Assembly: GCF_022557175.1 (NCBI RefSeq)
Contig: NZ_CP092915.1
Coordinates: 4,898,001 to 4,962,000 of the forward strand
From: Mycolicibacterium sp. YH-1
GTDB lineage: Bacteria; Actinomycetota; Actinomycetes; Mycobacteriales; Mycobacteriaceae
Direction: 5' to 3'
Length of the DNA stretch: 64,000 nucleotides
In this document: piece after piece, positions 30,652-39,814 of the stretch
How the letters are laid out: every line of letters starts with the position of its first letter
Position numbering within the stretch: position 1 is the first letter of the stretch
Made by a program: the position numbers and the translations under genes
Notes under the pieces: generated by a model
Database searches by the model: none
What the model was told of the DNA's origin: nothing
What the model saw: the letters and a program-made list of their open reading frames with translations, nothing else

Positions 30652-31817
30652 TCAGCGAAGGAGCGCACGACTCATCACCACGCGTTGGATCTGGTTGGTG
30701 CCCTCGTATATCTGAGTGATCTTGGCGTCGCGCATCATGCGTTCGACGGGGAAGTCAGTGGTGTAGCCGGCACCGCCGAACAGCTGCACGGCATCGGTGG
30801 TGACCTCCATGGCGACATCGGAGGCGAAACACTTGCTCGCCGACGAGATGAACCCCAGATCGCCCTCCCCTCGCTCGGCCCGAGCGGCAGCGCTGTAGAC
30901 CATCAACCGCGCTGCCTCGACCTTCATCGCCATGTCCGCGAGCATGAATTGCACACCCTGGAAGTCGCTGATCGCCCTGCCGAATTGCCGACGGCCCTTG
31001 GTGTAGGCGATCGCAGCGTCAAGCGCTCCCTGGGCGATACCGACAGCTTGGGCGCCGATGGTGGCCCTGGTGTGGTCCAGCGTGGCCAGCGCGGTCTTGA
31101 AGCCCGTTCCCCGCGCACCGATGATCCGGTCTCCCGGGATGCGGCAGTTCTCGAAGTACAGCTCAGTGGTCGGCGATCCCTTGATTCCCATCTTGCGCTC
31201 CTCGGGCCCAACGGTGAATCCCTCGTCGTCGATGTGAACGGCGAACGCCGAAATACCGTTGGCACCCTCGTCGGGGTCGGTCACCGCCATCACCGTGTAC
31301 CAGGAGGACCTGCCACCGTGGGTGATCCACGCCTTAGAGCCGGTGAGGATCCAGTCATCGCCGTGCGACTTTGCCCGGGTCTTCATGCTGGCGGCGTCGC
31401 TTCCGGCCTCACGCTCGGACAGCGCGTACGAAGCCATCGCCCCATCGACGAGGTCGGCCAATATCCTCTTTTGAGCTCCTCGGATCCACGCAGGATCAAG
31501 CCCATGGTGCCCAGCTTGTTGACTATTGGAATCAGCGAAGCCGAGGCGTCGACGCGCGCCACCTCTTCGATGACGATGCAGACAGCCACCGAGTCTGCGC
31601 CCTGACCGCCGTACTCCTCGGGCACGTGCACTGCGTTGAAGCCCGAGGTGTTCAGCGCGTCGAGGGCCTCCTGCGGGAAGCGCGCGTTCTCATCGACGTC
31701 GAAAGCGTGTGGTGCGATGTGCCTCTCCGCCAGAGCGCGAATTGCTGAACGCAGGTCCTGATGTTCCTTCGGCAACTGGAACAGATCGAAGGTCGATCCG
31801 TTTGACGTGGTGCTCAT
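30652..31817 (-). pseudogene. Acyl-CoA dehydrogenase, frameshifted
   Basis: Both halves of a normal acyl-CoA dehydrogenase (about 388 residues) are present but in different frames. The N-terminal part (31817 down to about 31470) ends correctly at LGTMGLILRGSEELKR; the rest continues from ILADLVDGAMASYALSEREA in another frame to the C-terminus, with the FAD/substrate segment ITHGGRSSWYTVMAV and the catalytic-Glu loop QIYEGTNQIQRVV. Loss of one base in an AGAAGG-like run at about 31463-31470 would explain it. It is either a real inactivation or a sequencing error. It is last in the left operon, after the RibBA-like gene. Confidence 0.85.
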
Positions 31818-31854
31818 GGTCTCTTTCTCGCGTCTGAGTGTCTCGTAAGCGGGG

Positions 31855-32970
31855 TCACAGCAGGGCCGTCACAAGTTGTCGTAGTTCGCGTGTAACGCAG
31901 GGCGACGCGACCATCAGATCGCACGTTGCGGCAAGATCGTCGCCGCTGGTCCACTTGGGCAGAGTCTCCGCTGCAAAACCAAGCTGAGCGAGCATCGAGA
32001 CGATGCGTCCCTGCACGAGTTCTGCCTCCCGCACGGCGACCTTCGTCGCCGACGGCGGTTCGGCCCGCAGATAGACGATGACTCCGCCGTCGGTCGTGAT
32101 GCACTCACGGCACTTGTCGAACGTCAGTTGGCATTGGCAGTCGCACGCGAGAAGTGGGTCCCGGTGCGGACATTCGTTCAAGACGTACACCTTGGGGCTC
32201 GCGTCGGGGGTAGCGACGCCGATGTAGACCGTATGCCGTCCACCGGTCAGCCGGTCTTCGAAGTCGACTGCTCGGATAGCGCGTGCGGGGGCTTCGACCA
32301 CTCTCGACAGTGTCTGCCTTATCCTGTCGCCCCGTACGCCACCGTGGTACAGGCAGTAGTGAACGACGTCATCTACGTGCACCACCGGCAGTCCATTGGC
32401 ATGAGCGAAGGCATCGACCTCGTGCCCTCGAAGGACGTCGCCGTCATCGGCAAGCACTGCAGCGGTCAACCCCACCGGCGGGAGCCCGGCAATGCCGCAG
32501 AGGTCGACCCCCGCTTCGGCGCTACCCGGGTGTTCCAGTACCCCCCATCGAGCTGTCCGAACTGGGAGTAGGTGACCAGGCCGCACCAGATCCTCTGGCC
32601 GCGAACTCGCACTTGCCAAGACGCGCGCCGTGCGGGCTCGGTCGGTCGCACTGATGCCGGTACCGACTCCGCGCGCCGCGTCCACCGCGACCGCGAATGA
32701 CGCTGATACATCGTCATCCTCATCGTTACGTACCATAGCTGGCAGATCTAGTTGGTCTGCTCGACGTCCGGGCAGGGCCGCGCACAGCAGTCCAGAAGTG
32801 ACCCTGACCAACCACGCCGTCCAATGCGGTGTGGCATGAGCAGCCGCGATCAGCGCATCGGCCACGACCTGATCGCCAGTTCCGCTGACAACGAGCACCG
32901 GGTTGCCGCTGGCGAGCGCACCAGCCGCTCGTTCGACCGCTTTTCTAGCCGCGCATCCCTGGTCCATCAT
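31855..32970 (-). CDS. RibBA-like protein (DHBP synthase/GTP cyclohydrolase II fold) with eroded active sites
   Basis: A 371-residue protein with the two-domain layout of bifunctional RibBA. The N-terminal half follows DHBP synthase (VRVTSGLLCAALPG, GVGTGISATDRARTARVL at 101-118, RPGHLLPV at 130-137), but the acidic metal/substrate loop (usually DDEDRENEGD) is replaced by SGTGDQVVAD (29-38). The C-terminal half keeps the GTP cyclohydrolase II zinc cysteines (Cys267, Cys276, Cys278, in NECPHRDPLLACDCQCQL), but the catalytic RGHEGRGIG-type loop is RAEPPSATK. It sits beside a flavin reductase and an LLM monooxygenase, so a flavin-linked or repurposed role is possible. ATG overlaps the flavin-reductase stop. 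Confidence 0.75.
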   Translation of the reverse strand: MMDQGCAARKAVERAAGALASGNPVLVVSGTGDQVVADALIAAAHATPHWTAWLVRVTSGLLCAALPGRRADQLDLPAMVRNDEDDDVSASFAVAVDAARGVGTGISATDRARTARVLASASSRPEDLVRPGHLLPVRTARWGVLEHPGSAEAGVDLCGIAGLPPVGLTAAVLADDGDVLRGHEVDAFAHANGLPVVHVDDVVHYCLYHGGVRGDRIRQTLSRVVEAPARAIRAVDFEDRLTGGRHTVYIGVATPDASPKVYVLNECPHRDPLLACDCQCQLTFDKCRECITTDGGVIVYLRAEPPSATKVAVREAELVQGRIVSMLAQLGFAAETLPKWTSGDDLAATCDLMVASPCVTRELRQLVTALL

Positions 32971-33488
32971 GATTCACCACCCTGCGCAAGCACACGAAAG
33001 CGACTGTTGTGGAATACAAGCGGTGACGACTCACCATTGACCGCCGCGGCCTTGACCTCCAGGAGGACGACATCGTGATCTCCGGCGGGGATGGACGTAG
33101 AGATCTCGCAGTCGAGCCAGGCCGAGGCGTCGGCGAGCAATACTGCGTCGGATTCCGTGGCGAACCAGGAGACCCCGGCGAACCGGTCGGCATTCTTGGC
33201 TGCAATCTGGCGGCAGGTGGCCTCGTGCGTCGACGCCAGGATCGAGACTCCGAGGTGCCGGCCACTCGACAGCGATGGCCAGGTCGTCGACGTGTGCTGC
33301 ACACAGATCGACACCAGTGGGGGGTCCATGGATACCGGTGTGAACGAGGTGGCAACGATTCCGACTGGATGCCTTTCCCGCAGTGCGCATATCGCTGCGA
33401 CGCCGGTCGGATAACGTCCGTACAGTTTGCGCAGCGTCGATGAATCCCGGTCCGGGTCGCCGGAGTGCACCGGATCGAGCTTGGTCAT
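32967..33488 (-). CDS. Flavin reductase-like (FMN-binding split-barrel) protein
   Basis: A 173-residue member of the flavin reductase/HpaC-like family that supplies reduced FMN or FAD to two-component monooxygenases. Visible family marks are YPTGVAAICALRERHPVGIV, ATSFTPVSMDPPLVSICVQH, LGVSILASTHEATCRQIA and the Ala-Trp-Leu-Asp-Cys segment later on. Its probable partner is the LLM monooxygenase at 37250-38449 in the same direction. Start ATG 33488; an ATG three codons earlier is also possible. Its stop overlaps the RibBA-like ATG (ATGA). Confidence 0.85.
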   Translation of the reverse strand: MTKLDPVHSGDPDRDSSTLRKLYGRYPTGVAAICALRERHPVGIVATSFTPVSMDPPLVSICVQHTSTTWPSLSSGRHLGVSILASTHEATCRQIAAKNADRFAGVSWFATESDAVLLADASAWLDCEISTSIPAGDHDVVLLEVKAAAVNGESSPLVFHNSRFRVLAQGGES

Positions 33489-33619
33489 GGCGCGCACCGC
33501 AGCTCGATATGGCCTTGCGTGCGCGGACCTTGCGGCAGTGGCCTGGTCACCGGGCCAGCGCTGACGTGGCGCGAAATCGCTGGAGGACTCGGCATGTCGA
33601 TTCTCCGTTCTAGTGAATG

Positions 33620-33658
33620 TCAGGCACTGGTCATGACCTCGAGCCGGACCTCGTTCAT
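33620..33658 (-). pseudogene. Creatininase-family gene stub (first 12 codons only)
   Basis: Reads MNEVRLEVMTSA then stop, 13 bases after the acyl-CoA ligase stop. The intact creatininase gene (47263-48018) begins MNEIRVEYMTSA and lies 8 bases after the paralogous ligase. The matching sequence and position show this is the 5' scrap of a lost creatininase gene in the left operon copy. Confidence 0.7.
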
Positions 33659-33671
33659 CGCGTCAGCTACC

Positions 33672-35564
33672 TCAGATGCCGTCAAAGCGCGCCTGCCGGG
33701 CGATTTCACCCTGTTCGCCCGCGTCGTACATTTCGTTGGCGAGGTCGCTGAATGAGGCAAGGACAGCGGAGCGCCGGATGGTGCCCTTGAGCGTCAACTC
33801 TCCTTCCGCGACTGATAGCGCACGCGGCAGGACACGAAACTTCTTCAACTGCAGGGGCCGGGCTAGACCGGAGTTGACCTCGTTGATCCAGGCGGCGAGA
33901 GCGGCATCGCGGTCCCGCTCAGACATGCCCCGTGCCTTCTCGCTGGGACCGATGAGCACGGTCAGGTACTTCCGGCCCTCTCCGACGACGATGGCCTCCT
34001 CGATGAGCGAACTTGCCATGAGCTGCGTCTCGATCGGCTGCGGGCTGACGGTCTTGCCTCCGCTGGTCTTCAGAACGTCCTTGAGCCGGCCAACGATCTT
34101 CACTTCTCCGTCAGCGGCAATCTCGACCAGATCGCCAGTGCGATACCAGCCGTCTTCCGTCGCCGCCGCAGTCGCGTCGAGATCGTTCACGTAGCCGTCG
34201 AACACAGAAGGGGCGCTGAGTTGTAGCTCGCCTTCGTGAGAAATCCGTATGGCCCATCGAGGGTCGGGCATGCTCTTGCCGATCGTTCCGGGCGCTGGAA
34301 AAGCCCGGTCCCATTGGGCAATCACGGAGCCGCAGGTCTCCGTCGTTCCGTACAGTTCTCGAAGGTCCAGTCCCCACATCTGCCAGAGGGCGGCCACGTC
34401 GGCAGACATGCTGCCCGAGGCAGTCCAGGTGACCCTGATGCGGTCCATGCCCACTCGTGCACGAAATGGGAGGAACACATGCTTGACGCAGATGCCGTGG
34501 AGACGGTCAAGTAACCAAGGGATCTCATGCCCCCGCCAATGCCTTTCGCCGACCCTGCGGGCGACCTTCATCGCCATCGAGTATTCGAGACGGAAGACGA
34601 GGCCAGATTCGGACAACAGCTGCAGCAGCTCACTGGCGAGCTTCTCATGCATTCTCGGCGGCCAAAGAGCGGCTGTCGGCCGCACTCCGACAAGCGCTTC
34701 GAGGCGTTGATCCATGGTGCAATACGTGACGACAAGCCTCGTCATGATCGGAGCGAAGACACCGATCAGAGCCGGGGCCACATGCGACAGACCGAGGAAG
34801 GCCACCAGGTCGTGCTTGACCCTGCCGATGTCCGGGTAGGACATGGCGAACGCAAGCACCGAGTACTGGAGAGTGCGGTGCGTGTGAATCACACCTTTCG
34901 GCGCACCGGTGGATCCCGAGGTGTAGAACAGCGCCGCCGGCTGGTCGACGTCGCCGGCCTCGACGAGATTTGCAAACAGCGCAGGTTCAATCAGAGCCCT
35001 AGCTCGACCGATATGGCGCAGTTTGTCCCAGCTCACGGCTCGGACGGTTGGCGGAAAGTTCTCGGGTTCGGCATCGACGCAGACCGCCGCACGCAGCCGC
35101 GGGAGGTCGGCCGCCACGGAGACCACCTTGGCCACGTCGGCCGCGGTCTCTGCGAAGACGACCGTTGCCTCAGAAGTTTCGAGTGCGTGCTTGATCTCTG
35201 AGGCCGAACTCGTGGGATACACGCCCACTGGGACGCCGCCCACACTCAGGATCGACAGGGCCGCCACCACCCATTCCCTGCGGGTCGAGGACACAATGGC
35301 CACCCGATCGCCGGGTTCGGCGCCGAGCGCGTAGAGGCCCAGCGTTGCCTGCCGTACCTCCTCGAGGTATTCACTCCAGGTGGTCGGGCGCGCGGCGCCG
35401 TCGACCCAGCTACAAAACGCGACGGTGCCCCCTTCACGCTCGGCTCGGTCGCACAACATCTGGGCGAAGGTCCGATTCACCGCTTCGAATCCCGACGTGC
35501 TTGTCAGCACGGGCACCGTGGCGTCCCTGCCGGGCGGAGAAGTTGACGCTTTCGAGTTACCCAC
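33672..35564 (-). CDS. Long-chain acyl-CoA synthetase-type AMP-dependent ligase (left paralogue)
   Basis: ATP-dependent CoA ligase of 630 residues (FadD15/ACSBG-like branch). The adenylate motif YTSGSTGAPKGV is followed by THRTLQYSVLAFAMSYPDIG, the LYGTTETCGS motif, YRTGDLVEI, and the hinge/Lys region GRLKDVLKTSGGKTVSPQPI. It activates a carboxylate as its CoA thioester; the chain type is unknown. About three-quarters identical by eye to the ligase at 48027-49934. It sits after the two crotonase genes and is followed by the creatininase stub. Confidence 0.9.
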   Translation of the reverse strand: MGNSKASTSPPGRDATVPVLTSTSGFEAVNRTFAQMLCDRAEREGGTVAFCSWVDGAARPTTWSEYLEEVRQATLGLYALGAEPGDRVAIVSSTRREWVVAALSILSVGGVPVGVYPTSSASEIKHALETSEATVVFAETAADVAKVVSVAADLPRLRAAVCVDAEPENFPPTVRAVSWDKLRHIGRARALIEPALFANLVEAGDVDQPAALFYTSGSTGAPKGVIHTHRTLQYSVLAFAMSYPDIGRVKHDLVAFLGLSHVAPALIGVFAPIMTRLVVTYCTMDQRLEALVGVRPTAALWPPRMHEKLASELLQLLSESGLVFRLEYSMAMKVARRVGERHWRGHEIPWLLDRLHGICVKHVFLPFRARVGMDRIRVTWTASGSMSADVAALWQMWGLDLRELYGTTETCGSVIAQWDRAFPAPGTIGKSMPDPRWAIRISHEGELQLSAPSVFDGYVNDLDATAAATEDGWYRTGDLVEIAADGEVKIVGRLKDVLKTSGGKTVSPQPIETQLMASSLIEEAIVVGEGRKYLTVLIGPSEKARGMSERDRDAALAAWINEVNSGLARPLQLKKFRVLPRALSVAEGELTLKGTIRRSAVLASFSDLANEMYDAGEQGEIARQARFDGI

Positions 35565-35573
35565 GGGCTACGA

Positions 35574-36386
35574 CTATGCTGGACACGAATTCTCCTTGGT
35601 CGCGGACGCTCTTCTACCACTCCACTGTTCACGTAATTCGCGGGCAGTGGGATCATCGAAGTACTCAGCGGCTGCCATCAGCGTGCGTTGCAGGGAGATG
35701 TCGTCGCGCGCATCGTCTTGATCGTTGATGCTGCGCTTCAAAGCGCCGTACAGCACAGGCGCCTTCGCGCCGGCGCTGCGCGCGGTAGCGACCGCCGATT
35801 CGATCAACGCTTCGTGGTCTGTGGCAAGTTCGTCGACGAGGCCAATATCCAAGGCGTGCTGCGCATCAAAGAGTTCACCCGACAACACGATCCGCCGGGT
35901 GGCGCGGATACCGAGCATCCGGGATGCGCGCTGAAGGCCCTTGTCGGCGGGTAACAACCCATGATTGATCTCCGGAAAGCCGAACCGTGCCGAACCAACG
36001 GCCAGTACCGCGTCCGAGAAGAGCGCTATCTCCATGCCGCCACCGACACAGTGGCCGTTGATCGCACTGACCACCGGTCGAGGGTAGCCGTCGATGGCGA
36101 CCAGCAGCGCATGGAACTCCCGCATGCGGGCGTCAATGGCGTCCGCCGGTACCCCTTCGAGTTCCTTGATGTCGCCACCAGCGCTGAAGAACCGCTCGCC
36201 CCGGCCGGTGAGCACGATCGGCGGTGCGTCTCGCCTCTCCGTGAGTTCGGCGAACAGCACGGCTAGGTCGTGGATGATTTGGCGGTTCAGCGCATTTGCG
36301 GGCGGCCTGTCTAACGTGACGACCAGCACGCCATCGCGGTCGGCGGCGCTGAGGGTGGCTGACTGGCCGGGCTGCAGTTCTGTCAT
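35574..36386 (-). CDS. Enoyl-CoA hydratase (canonical catalytic residues)
   Basis: Crotonase-fold protein of 270 residues. The oxyanion loops are FSAGGDIKELEG and NGHCVGGGMEIAL. Both catalytic Glu positions are kept: Glu in GGGMEIAL and Glu in GFPEINHGLLPADKG. It is therefore the best candidate in the island for true 2-enoyl-CoA hydration. It lies three bases after the non-canonical crotonase and nine bases before the ligase, so it is part of the left operon; the right copy has the Liv transporter genes in this place. Confidence 0.9.
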   Translation of the reverse strand: MTELQPGQSATLSAADRDGVLVVTLDRPPANALNRQIIHDLAVLFAELTERRDAPPIVLTGRGERFFSAGGDIKELEGVPADAIDARMREFHALLVAIDGYPRPVVSAINGHCVGGGMEIALFSDAVLAVGSARFGFPEINHGLLPADKGLQRASRMLGIRATRRIVLSGELFDAQHALDIGLVDELATDHEALIESAVATARSAGAKAPVLYGALKRSINDQDDARDDISLQRTLMAAAEYFDDPTARELREQWSGRRASATKENSCPA

Positions 36387-36389
36387 GTG

Positions 36390-37253
36390 TCACCCGGCTG
36401 CGTTCGCCGGCCGAGGCCCTAGGACGGAGTGGGCTTCGCCCCGAGCAGATGGATACTCGGGCGGTCGGCCTTCGCGGAAGGCCTGCCGGGCCTCAAAATA
36501 GTCGGCGCTCGCGAAACCGATGACCTCCAGCGCGGCAGACAACTCGTGCTGGGGTAGAGCATTGGTGAGCCACCCGGTGTTCAGGGAACGCTTCGTCCAG
36601 CGAATCGCCTGTTGAGAACCTTGAGCTAGGTCGTCGGCGATGGACAGAGCGCGATCTAGCACCCTTTCCCTGGGCTCGGTGAGACTCACCAAGCCGATTC
36701 GTTCAGCCTCCAAGCCCGTCAAGCTCGCCGAAGTCAACTGGTAGTACTTCGTCTTGGCCATTCCGACGAGCAGTGGCCAGATGAGGGAGGAGTGGTCACC
36801 GGCGACCACACCGACGCGGGTATGACCGTCGCGAAGCAGGGCATCCTCCGCGGCCACGCTGATGTCCGCCAGCAGGGCCATCGACAACCCCCAGCCCACG
36901 GCGGGACCGTTGATTGCCGAGATGAGGGGTTTGTCCATGTTGAGGATGGCCGCGATCCGTCGGCGCTCCCACTCCATGAGTGCCACCGCTTCGTCCAGCG
37001 TCGGTTCCGGCTGGCGCACGTCCATACCCGTGCAGAAGCCACGACCGGCACCCGTGATGACGGCGACCCGCGTTTGGGGGTCTCGGTCGACGTCCACCCA
37101 GATGTCCGACAGATACTCGAACATCGGCATCGTCAAGGCGTTGAGCCGGTCGGGTTGGTTGATGGTGATGAGCAGAACCCCGTTTGGCCTGCGTTCGACC
37201 AACACTTCCTCCGGGTAACGACTGAAAAGGTCATTCTCGGCCAGCCTGCTCAT
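36390..37253 (-). CDS. Crotonase-fold protein lacking both hydratase glutamates (left paralogue)
   Basis: A 287-residue crotonase homologue. The CoA/oxyanion loop [15 protein letters not shown] is present. In [20 protein letters not shown] the first catalytic Glu is replaced (GLSMAL for GCELAM), and in [20 protein letters not shown] the second Glu is His. It probably carries out another crotonase reaction (hydrolysis, C-C cleavage, isomerisation), not hydration. Near-identical layout to 54790-55656. Its ATG overlaps the LLM stop (ATGA). Confidence 0.85.
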   Translation of the reverse strand: MSRLAENDLFSRYPEEVLVERRPNGVLLITINQPDRLNALTMPMFEYLSDIWVDVDRDPQTRVAVITGAGRGFCTGMDVRQPEPTLDEAVALMEWERRRIAAILNMDKPLISAINGPAVGWGLSMALLADISVAAEDALLRDGHTRVGVVAGDHSSLIWPLLVGMAKTKYYQLTSASLTGLEAERIGLVSLTEPRERVLDRALSIADDLAQGSQQAIRWTKRSLNTGWLTNALPQHELSAALEVIGFASADYFEARQAFREGRPPEYPSARGEAHSVLGPRPANAAG

Positions 37254-38449
37254 CGCGCATCTCCTACTGTGGCGACCTGCATGGCTGAATTCCCTTGTGT
37301 AATCGTCTTTTCAAACGATTCAAGTTCCGCGTAGTGGGCAGGTCGCGCAGCACGGATGTCGGTCAGGACAGCTTCGGCGGGGCGGACCACGGCCCGCGGG
37401 TTCTTGAACTTCGGGATGACGTACTTGCCGAACAGCTCGATGGATTTCATCAGTTCCCTGTGGGGAAGCCCATCGATTCGCATGACGATGGCATCCGCGC
37501 CCAGATCTACGAACCGCTGCACCTGCGCCACACAGTCGTCGGGATCTCCGACGATGAATCCCGAGGAGTCCTCGAACATGTATCGCTCATCGTCGAAGTC
37601 GATGTTCTTGACTGCGCCCATGTACTGATAGTCGGCAGACAGCTTGGATAAGCGGTCGTACGCGTCTGTCGAGAGCCCGACGGTCTCCTTGAGATGCCGC
37701 GCCCACTTGAAGGCTTCGTCGCGGGTCTCGGCACAGTGCATTCCGCCGCCAACCGCGACGAGCTTCTCCGCTTGTAGCGGATAGGAGTGCGTCGCGCCAT
37801 CGAGGGCGTCGTCATAGATGCGCAACATGCTCTCTAGGAAGTCAAAGCCGAGATAGAAGCCACCGACGATGGCTCCGATGCCCAACTCTGCCGCCTTCCG
37901 AACGGAGTCTGGGCTGCCGGCGGCCATAGAGATGGGTGGATACGGCAGTTGAATCCCCCTGGGGACCAGGCTGCGTGGCGGAATCTTGTAGTGCTCGCCG
38001 ACGTATGAGAACACGTCATTGTGAAGCGCGCGGCGGATCACCTCCAAGCCTTCGATGAGCTGCGCCTTGTTCTCGGTTGGGTCGACCTCGAAGGCCCGCA
38101 ACGCAAGTGTCGTGTTCCCCCGCCCGACCCCGAGTTCCACTCGACCGTTGGACAGGATGTCTTCAGTCGCCAACCGCTCCGCTACGCGAAGAGCGTGGTT
38201 GATCCGCGTGGGCAGGAGCGTGACCAGGTGGATGAACCGAATGCGCGTGGTCAGAGCCATGAGGTAGGGATAGATGACCTCTGGCGCGGAGGTCGTCGCT
38301 GTGCCGATTGCGACGTGCTGCTCGGATGTTCCGAATGCGTCAAATCCCACCTCCTCCGCGAGCAGGACTTCGTCCACGAGTTCCCGGTAGCGATGCTCGT
38401 GGGTATGCCCCGGAAGCGTCTCGCCTTCGCTCATGAATATGAATCGCAT
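37250..38449 (-). CDS. LLM-class flavin-dependent monooxygenase (left copy, intact)
   Basis: Luciferase-like TIM-barrel enzyme of 399 residues: MRFIFMSEGETLPGHTHEHR at the start, FGTSEQHVAIGTATTSAPEV, GRVELGVGRGNTTLALRAF, and PPISMAAGSPDSVRKAAELG. The length and the EQH motif fit FMN-dependent monooxygenases of the bacterial luciferase group, which need a separate reductase; one lies at 32967-33488. Likely the committed oxygenation step of the left operon and its first gene. Start ATG 38449 was chosen over an upstream in-frame ATG because the matching remnant at 55864 begins at the same point. Confidence 0.88.
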   Translation of the reverse strand: MRFIFMSEGETLPGHTHEHRYRELVDEVLLAEEVGFDAFGTSEQHVAIGTATTSAPEVIYPYLMALTTRIRFIHLVTLLPTRINHALRVAERLATEDILSNGRVELGVGRGNTTLALRAFEVDPTENKAQLIEGLEVIRRALHNDVFSYVGEHYKIPPRSLVPRGIQLPYPPISMAAGSPDSVRKAAELGIGAIVGGFYLGFDFLESMLRIYDDALDGATHSYPLQAEKLVAVGGGMHCAETRDEAFKWARHLKETVGLSTDAYDRLSKLSADYQYMGAVKNIDFDDERYMFEDSSGFIVGDPDDCVAQVQRFVDLGADAIVMRIDGLPHRELMKSIELFGKYVIPKFKNPRAVVRPAEAVLTDIRAARPAHYAELESFEKTITQGNSAMQVATVGDAR

Positions 38450-38483
38450 GGTCACACCACTTTCCACTAGGTGAATGCTCCCT

Positions 38484-38513
38484 AACCTAGAGGCGAATGG
38501 CATCGTTTGTCAA
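38484..38513 (-). promoter_or_regulatory. Promoter of the left catabolic operon
   Basis: Minus-strand TTGACA, 18-base spacer, TAGGTT (followed by A). The -10 lies 35 bases before the LLM ATG. The same TTGACA and TAGGTTA elements stand upstream of the LLM remnant at 55886-55914 with a 17-base spacer, which supports both. Confidence 0.6.
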
Positions 38514-38645
38514 CGCCCCCTTGCATCTCGAATCACCAGCGAAAGATCGCCAATAGATTGGCCCTGGCCTGCACATATTGGCGTTTGGGCTGAGCTTGCA
38601 CCGCCAAGCCGACGACCAAGGCACTACCGACGAGTGGTGAAAAAC

Positions 38646-38661
38646 ATTAATCACGATTAAT
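38646..38661. promoter_or_regulatory. Palindromic operator, site 1 (perfect)
   Basis: ATTAATC-AC-GATTAAT, a perfect 7-2-7 palindrome between the divergent LLM operon and the TetR gene, about 100 bases from the TetR ATG. Three further sites of the same pattern occur in the island. Confidence 0.6.
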
Positions 38662-38762
38662 CTCGACGGGATGGCACACCCGGCTTCCGCAGGTCCAACT
38701 CCGCCGATGGGGACAGTCCTCGCCTCGGAGGCGACGACCGACGCTGGCTATCGTGGTTAGCC

Positions 38763-39362
38763 ATGGCCACTAACCACCTGCCGCGCGAGTCCTCCGTAGG
38801 CACCTCACGCCGGGATCGACTGCTCGAAGTCGCCGCCGACCTGTTCTTGCGTCACTCCTATGACACGGTGACAGTGGAAATGGTCTGCGCGAAAGCCGGG
38901 ATTTCCGGGCCTGGGCTCTACAACCACTTCGAGAACAAACAGGCCCTCCTCATCGCGGTGGTGGAGAGTCCCTTGGCGGCCCTCCATCGATTCGCCCGAG
39001 ACACCGCAGAAGCGGAGCCGGATCCACACACCGCGCTCGAGATCTTGGTCGACTTCCATATCAGGAGCGTGGTGGGCACCGCTCCGACGACGCTCATCTT
39101 CATGAAGAATGAACACGCCCTGCCGGAAACGGATCGGCGCCGCATCCGACGCGAGATGAATCTCTACGCTGAGGAATGGATCTCGATTGTCTCAGCATTG
39201 CGGCCCGACCTATCCGAACCGGAGATTCGACTGCTCACACAGGCGGTGTTCTCGATGCTCAACGCCGTGGCAACTCTCAACAAAGGCCTGGACCAGGAGT
39301 CCATCGTCAAGACGATGTCGACCGCGGCCATCAAAGCGCTCACCTCACCTCGCGAGGAATGA
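38763..39362 (+). CDS. TetR/AcrR-family transcriptional regulator (island)
   Basis: A 199-residue regulator. The N-terminal HTH (about 17-62) includes RRDRLLEVAADLFLRHSYDT and CAKAGISGPGLYNHFENKQA; the C-terminal domain is of the TetR_C type seen in KstR2-like proteins. It is divergent from the left operon with operator site 1 between. Probable controller of the left operon and, through sites 2-4, of neighbouring genes; the IclR protein is the alternative owner of those sites. Confidence 0.88.
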   Translation: MATNHLPRESSVGTSRRDRLLEVAADLFLRHSYDTVTVEMVCAKAGISGPGLYNHFENKQALLIAVVESPLAALHRFARDTAEAEPDPHTALEILVDFHIRSVVGTAPTTLIFMKNEHALPETDRRRIRREMNLYAEEWISIVSALRPDLSEPEIRLLTQAVFSMLNAVATLNKGLDQESIVKTMSTAAIKALTSPREE

Positions 39363-39511
39363 TGCCCGGGAGGCCCGTATCCGAACGGTACGGTTTGGGC
39401 GGCATAGCGATTCATTGATTCACTCGGCGTGTGGAGCCGATGACCCTCATCGCATCGCCGGCCGAATAATCGATGTCCACCGAGACGAGCGGCCGGTGCC
39501 GCAGCTGTCCG

Positions 39512-39814
39512 TCAGGTGACGTGTGCGCGCACGTACCTGCCGTCGTCACTGACCCAGCCCCTGCTTCGGGCGTAGGCGATCATCGCCGTGAAATCGGCGT
39601 CCCACTCGGACGAGCGAGATCCGACAGCACGCATGCACTCCACATCGAGCATCACATGCGAGACCGTTTCGGCGGTTGGACTCGTCCCACTCGCCCGCTC
39701 CAGCGCCATAGGATCGCTGGACAGCCCATCGACCGATAAAGACGTCAGGTCATCGGAGTCGCGGGCGGCGAGTTTGGTTGACCCGTCCTCGGCGAGGTGC
39801 AGCGTGACGATCAT
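39512..39814 (-). CDS. Hypothetical protein
   Basis: A 100-residue acidic soluble protein, not recognised. The start MIVTLHLAEDGS was chosen because GGAGG lies 6 bases upstream; it ends GWVSDDGRYVRAHVT. No membrane segment, signal peptide or known motif. Codon use and the ribosome site suggest a real gene. It sits between the TetR and IclR regulators and its upstream region contains operator site 2, so it may belong to the same regulon. Confidence 0.5.
   Translation of the reverse strand: MIVTLHLAEDGSTKLAARDSDDLTSLSVDGLSSDPMALERASGTSPTAETVSHVMLDVECMRAVGSRSSEWDADFTAMIAYARSRGWVSDDGRYVRAHVT

Noticed and set aside
30444..30668. Minus-strand open frame of 74 codons beside the acyl-CoA dehydrogenase
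   Set aside because: No recognised motif or ribosome site; could be decayed sequence but cannot be supported.
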